From assembly GCA_027886175.1 (NCBI GenBank), contig JAJNNQ010000137.1, positions 9,056,001 to 9,120,000 on the forward strand: a stretch of 64,000 nt of DNA, written 5' to 3'. The notes under the pieces are model-generated. The model was not told the origin of the DNA, did no database searches, and saw only the letters and a program-made list of their open reading frames with translations. The position numbers and the translations under genes were made by a program. Shown in pieces: positions 61,601-64,000 of the stretch. This DNA is from Phylloscopus collybita. Taxonomy: Eukaryota > Chordata > Aves > Passeriformes > Phylloscopidae. Numbering within the stretch: position 1 is the first letter of the stretch; each line of letters opens with the position of its first letter.

Positions 61601-62998
61601 ATCAGGTTTTTTACTCATTAGAGATACTCGGAGATATCTTTCAAGCATCAACATGTGTGTTTCAAATATGCAGGAGCTGTGATGGCTGAAGGGAAAGCTT
61701 GTTATCTATTCAGATAATGAACAGGGTGCTAAATGCAGCCATTATATTAAATCCTGGAAGAAATTCAGCATTGTCATCCAAGTGATATGATGTGCATTTC
61801 TTTTATAAAAAGCTTTCAACACCTCTCTAAATTAGTTAATGAAGAAGTGAAAAAACCCTGACAAATTATAACAATAGCACAAAAGTAAAAATATGTCATC
61901 CTTGATTTAAAATATCTGTAAAATTTTATTCACATTAATACTTGTTTTATGAATTTTCATGTTGAAAGGTATCCTGGTTATCATACCTGAGTAGAGGTTC
62001 TTTTCCTTCCAATTCCCTGTCTGGGAAAACTGGGAGACTGTGAAACTCTCCTGTAGGTTTTATGAAAGAAAATTCTCCTGAAGTTTTATGGAAGAAAGGA
62101 TTCACCCAGAAGTTTGTTCCAAAACCATTATTGAAAAGAACTCTACAAATACTAGAACTTTCAGTCTCCAAAACATCAGCCTTTTCAGAAAATGGCTGTG
62201 CATGGATATGCATATATTTCAATGATAAAGCCATTTTCTCAAGGCCAATTTAATGTGTACATGTCTTTCCAGTCCTAGCTTTGCTATCAGGCTACACCAC
62301 ATGTGAGCTGGACAAAACACAGCTTTACAGAGCCCTCCATCTCTCCAACAGATTGCTTTTATTGATAAAAAATGGAAAACCCAGGGTCCAGTTCAACACT
62401 GAAGCATTACTCTCCTGCAGACTCTCACGCTTGTGTTTCTGTGTGCATTTTCTCAGCTGCTGTTGAAAAAATGCTCCTCTGCAAAGAGCTGGATGGGGAT
62501 TGCTGTCAGACACCTCAATAATACCGACTGCTCTCCCCTTCTCTTTCAGAGATACATGTTGTCTGAAGTTCCTTTTTCTCATCTCATGGGAAAGCCAGCA
62601 CTTCCCTCTCTTGCAAGGAGACAAACTGAAAATTATGAAATCAGAAAGGTGAAACACACGAGTTCTAAGCATTTAAACATTTAGATTACCACTTAGGTGC
62701 AGTCATATTATACCCAGAAATGTATTGATTCAGCTATAATGATAATGTAAATGCACAAATCACAGGCCGTGACTAAAAAACTGGATGCCCTTGGAATACT
62801 TACAAGTAAAAGTACTCAAGTTTTGTTTGTTTGTTTTGTTTAGTTGTTGTTGCTGTTTGTTTTTCTCAATTGGAGATTAAAAAGAAATTCAATCTTTTAC
62901 TCCTCTAAAAAGAAAATTCCTTCTGGTTACTGTCACATTTTCAAAGGTACTTAAACTTCCAGCCTATGTAAAATTTATACTATAGGAGACTTGAATTT
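55651..62998. other. Unique non-coding DNA, longest featureless stretch
   Basis: More than 7 kb in which I recognise no exon, RNA gene or named repeat. Open frames stay at or below 115 codons and overlap freely between strands. Minor structures are a short A run near 57660, a G-rich word (GGGGTTGGGGGGTGGG) near 59850, and a (GTTT)n run near 62823-62860. Confidence 0.5.
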
Positions 62999-63190
62999 AA
63001 AAAACAAAAACAAAACAAAAAACCAAAACAAAACACACACACACAAAAAAACCAAAAAAACCAAAAAAAAACAAAAAAAACCCCAAACAAACAAAAAAAA
63101 CCCAAAAAAACAAAAAAAAAAAACAAAAAAAAACCAAAAAAAAACAAACAAAAAAAAAACCAACCCCACACCAAAAAACCCACAACCCAA
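62999..63190 (+). repeat. 192-base tract of only A and C
   Basis: The longest two-letter tract in the window: no G or T in 192 bases, with (AC)n, poly(A) and CCAAAA sub-runs. The frames across it (Lys/Thr/Asn/Pro-rich on plus, Phe/Val/Leu-rich on minus) are artefacts. Confidence 0.93.
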
Positions 63191-63618
63191 TAAATATATA
63201 ATTCCCAAAAATTACAGCTTCAGATAGGGCAAATATTGATAGGTAACTGCACAGAACTTATGTCTTCAGCCCTGATATATAAATTTACACTTCTATTTTT
63301 TAAAATATTTTCTATTCAACATGCTCAAAATTAATAGGTTTCCTTTTCCAACCTTAATTTTATACTTTAAAATAAAACAAAAGTTGAAATTTTAATGTTT
63401 CATAGTTTTATAGGATTTTTGTTTTTGTAAAGAATTTTTTTTTCAGTTGGGTGAAATAAAAGTATTTCAGCCCCAATATTTCTCAGCACAGCTAGTACAT
63501 CAAAGCTAAATTACCTAAACCATTTTGTGAATAGATGTGTATTTGACTAGTAGATTCTTTCTTCTCTAAACTTTTCCTATAGACAAAACAGAGGCAGGTG
63601 CTCTGATTGTTCAGTCAA
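63191..63618. other. Unique AT-rich non-coding DNA
   Basis: No gene or repeat recognised. Confidence 0.5.
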
Positions 63619-63745
63619 CCACAGAATCACAGAATATGCTGAGTTGGAAGGGACCTACAAGGATCATCTTGTCCAGCTCCTGGGCCTGCACAGCTCCATC
63701 CCCAAGAATCCCACCCTGTGCCTGAGAACATTTTCCAAAGGCTTC
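63619..63745 (-). mobile_element. CR1 LINE 3' fragment, minus strand
   Basis: CCACAGAATCACAGAATATG, GAGTTGGAAGGGACCTACAA, GGATCATCTTGTCCAGCTCC and CTGTGCCTGAGAACATTTTCC are in the order of an antisense CR1 3' end. The start-of-repeat words differ from the other copies, suggesting another subfamily. Confidence 0.88.
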
Positions 63746-64000
63746 CTCCCCGTGGTTGTACCGAGAGGAGGAATTGTGGGAAATAGTAAAGGTAAGGAGA
63801 CTTTCAGAAGCTGTGAAAGCAGCCCTCAGAAACAGAAAGAGCAGAGAACTTAGAGCTAGCTGCAGCTGCAAAGCCTGAAAGTAAAGATACAGTAATACAG
63901 CAAGTGGAACATGAAACAATGGTTTGAGTTTTTAGGCTTGGCTAAGATAGACTTTAAGACTGCAGAAAAATATGCTTGGCAAGACAGTAAAAGGTTTTAA
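63746..64000. other. Unique non-coding DNA to the window edge
   Basis: Nothing recognised. Confidence 0.5.

Overview
This window looks like non-coding DNA from a bird. The evidence is a set of CR1 LINE 3' ends, both strands, carrying the avian terminal motif (ATTCTGTG / CACAGAATCACAGAAT), plus several solo LTRs of avian endogenous-retrovirus type. Base composition is AT-rich, as in a gene desert or very large intron on a macrochromosome. I found no protein-coding exon, rRNA, tRNA or CRISPR array. No open reading frame exceeds about 170 codons. The longest ones translate simple-sequence tracts or LTR DNA, so I call no CDS.

Layout. 1-4.1 kb: unique AT-rich DNA with two small tandem duplications and a hairpin. 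4.13-5.13 kb: a minus-strand LTR with TG...CA ends and matching 6-bp flanks (CACCCC), itself interrupted by a plus-strand LTR. 9.2-9.8 kb: a minus-strand LTR carrying an AAT/ATT microsatellite, followed by a CR1 scrap at 10 kb. 10-24.5 kb: mostly unique, with one CR1 scrap, an AAT-to-A/C-tract composite at 18 kb and poly(A) tracts. 24.55-24.88 kb: a complete 334-bp solo LTR with a 6-bp duplication, related to the inner LTR at 4.6 kb. 28.65-29.12 kb: the only clearly GC- and CpG-enriched patch. 30-31.2 kb: a CR1 scrap, a TA microsatellite, a homeodomain-motif-rich AT segment and a probable ancient palindromic amniote repeat. 35.3-36.8 kb: about 1.45 kb of decayed antisense CR1-type LINE of an ancient clade, with a 52-base poly(A) tract inside it. 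44.1-45.4 kb: a CR1 element split by a complete 799-bp ERVL-like solo LTR with a 5-bp duplication (GTACC). 48.2 kb: a 455-bp CR1 3' end. 55.6 kb: a possible tRNA-derived SINE. 63.6 kb: a last CR1 scrap.

Two themes stand out. Nested insertions give a relative order: older CR1 or LTR first, younger LTR inside. There are also repeated long tracts made almost only of A and C on one strand (the longest is 192 bases with no G or T). I did not find a novel gene system. Family names are from memory of avian repeats and were not checked by search.
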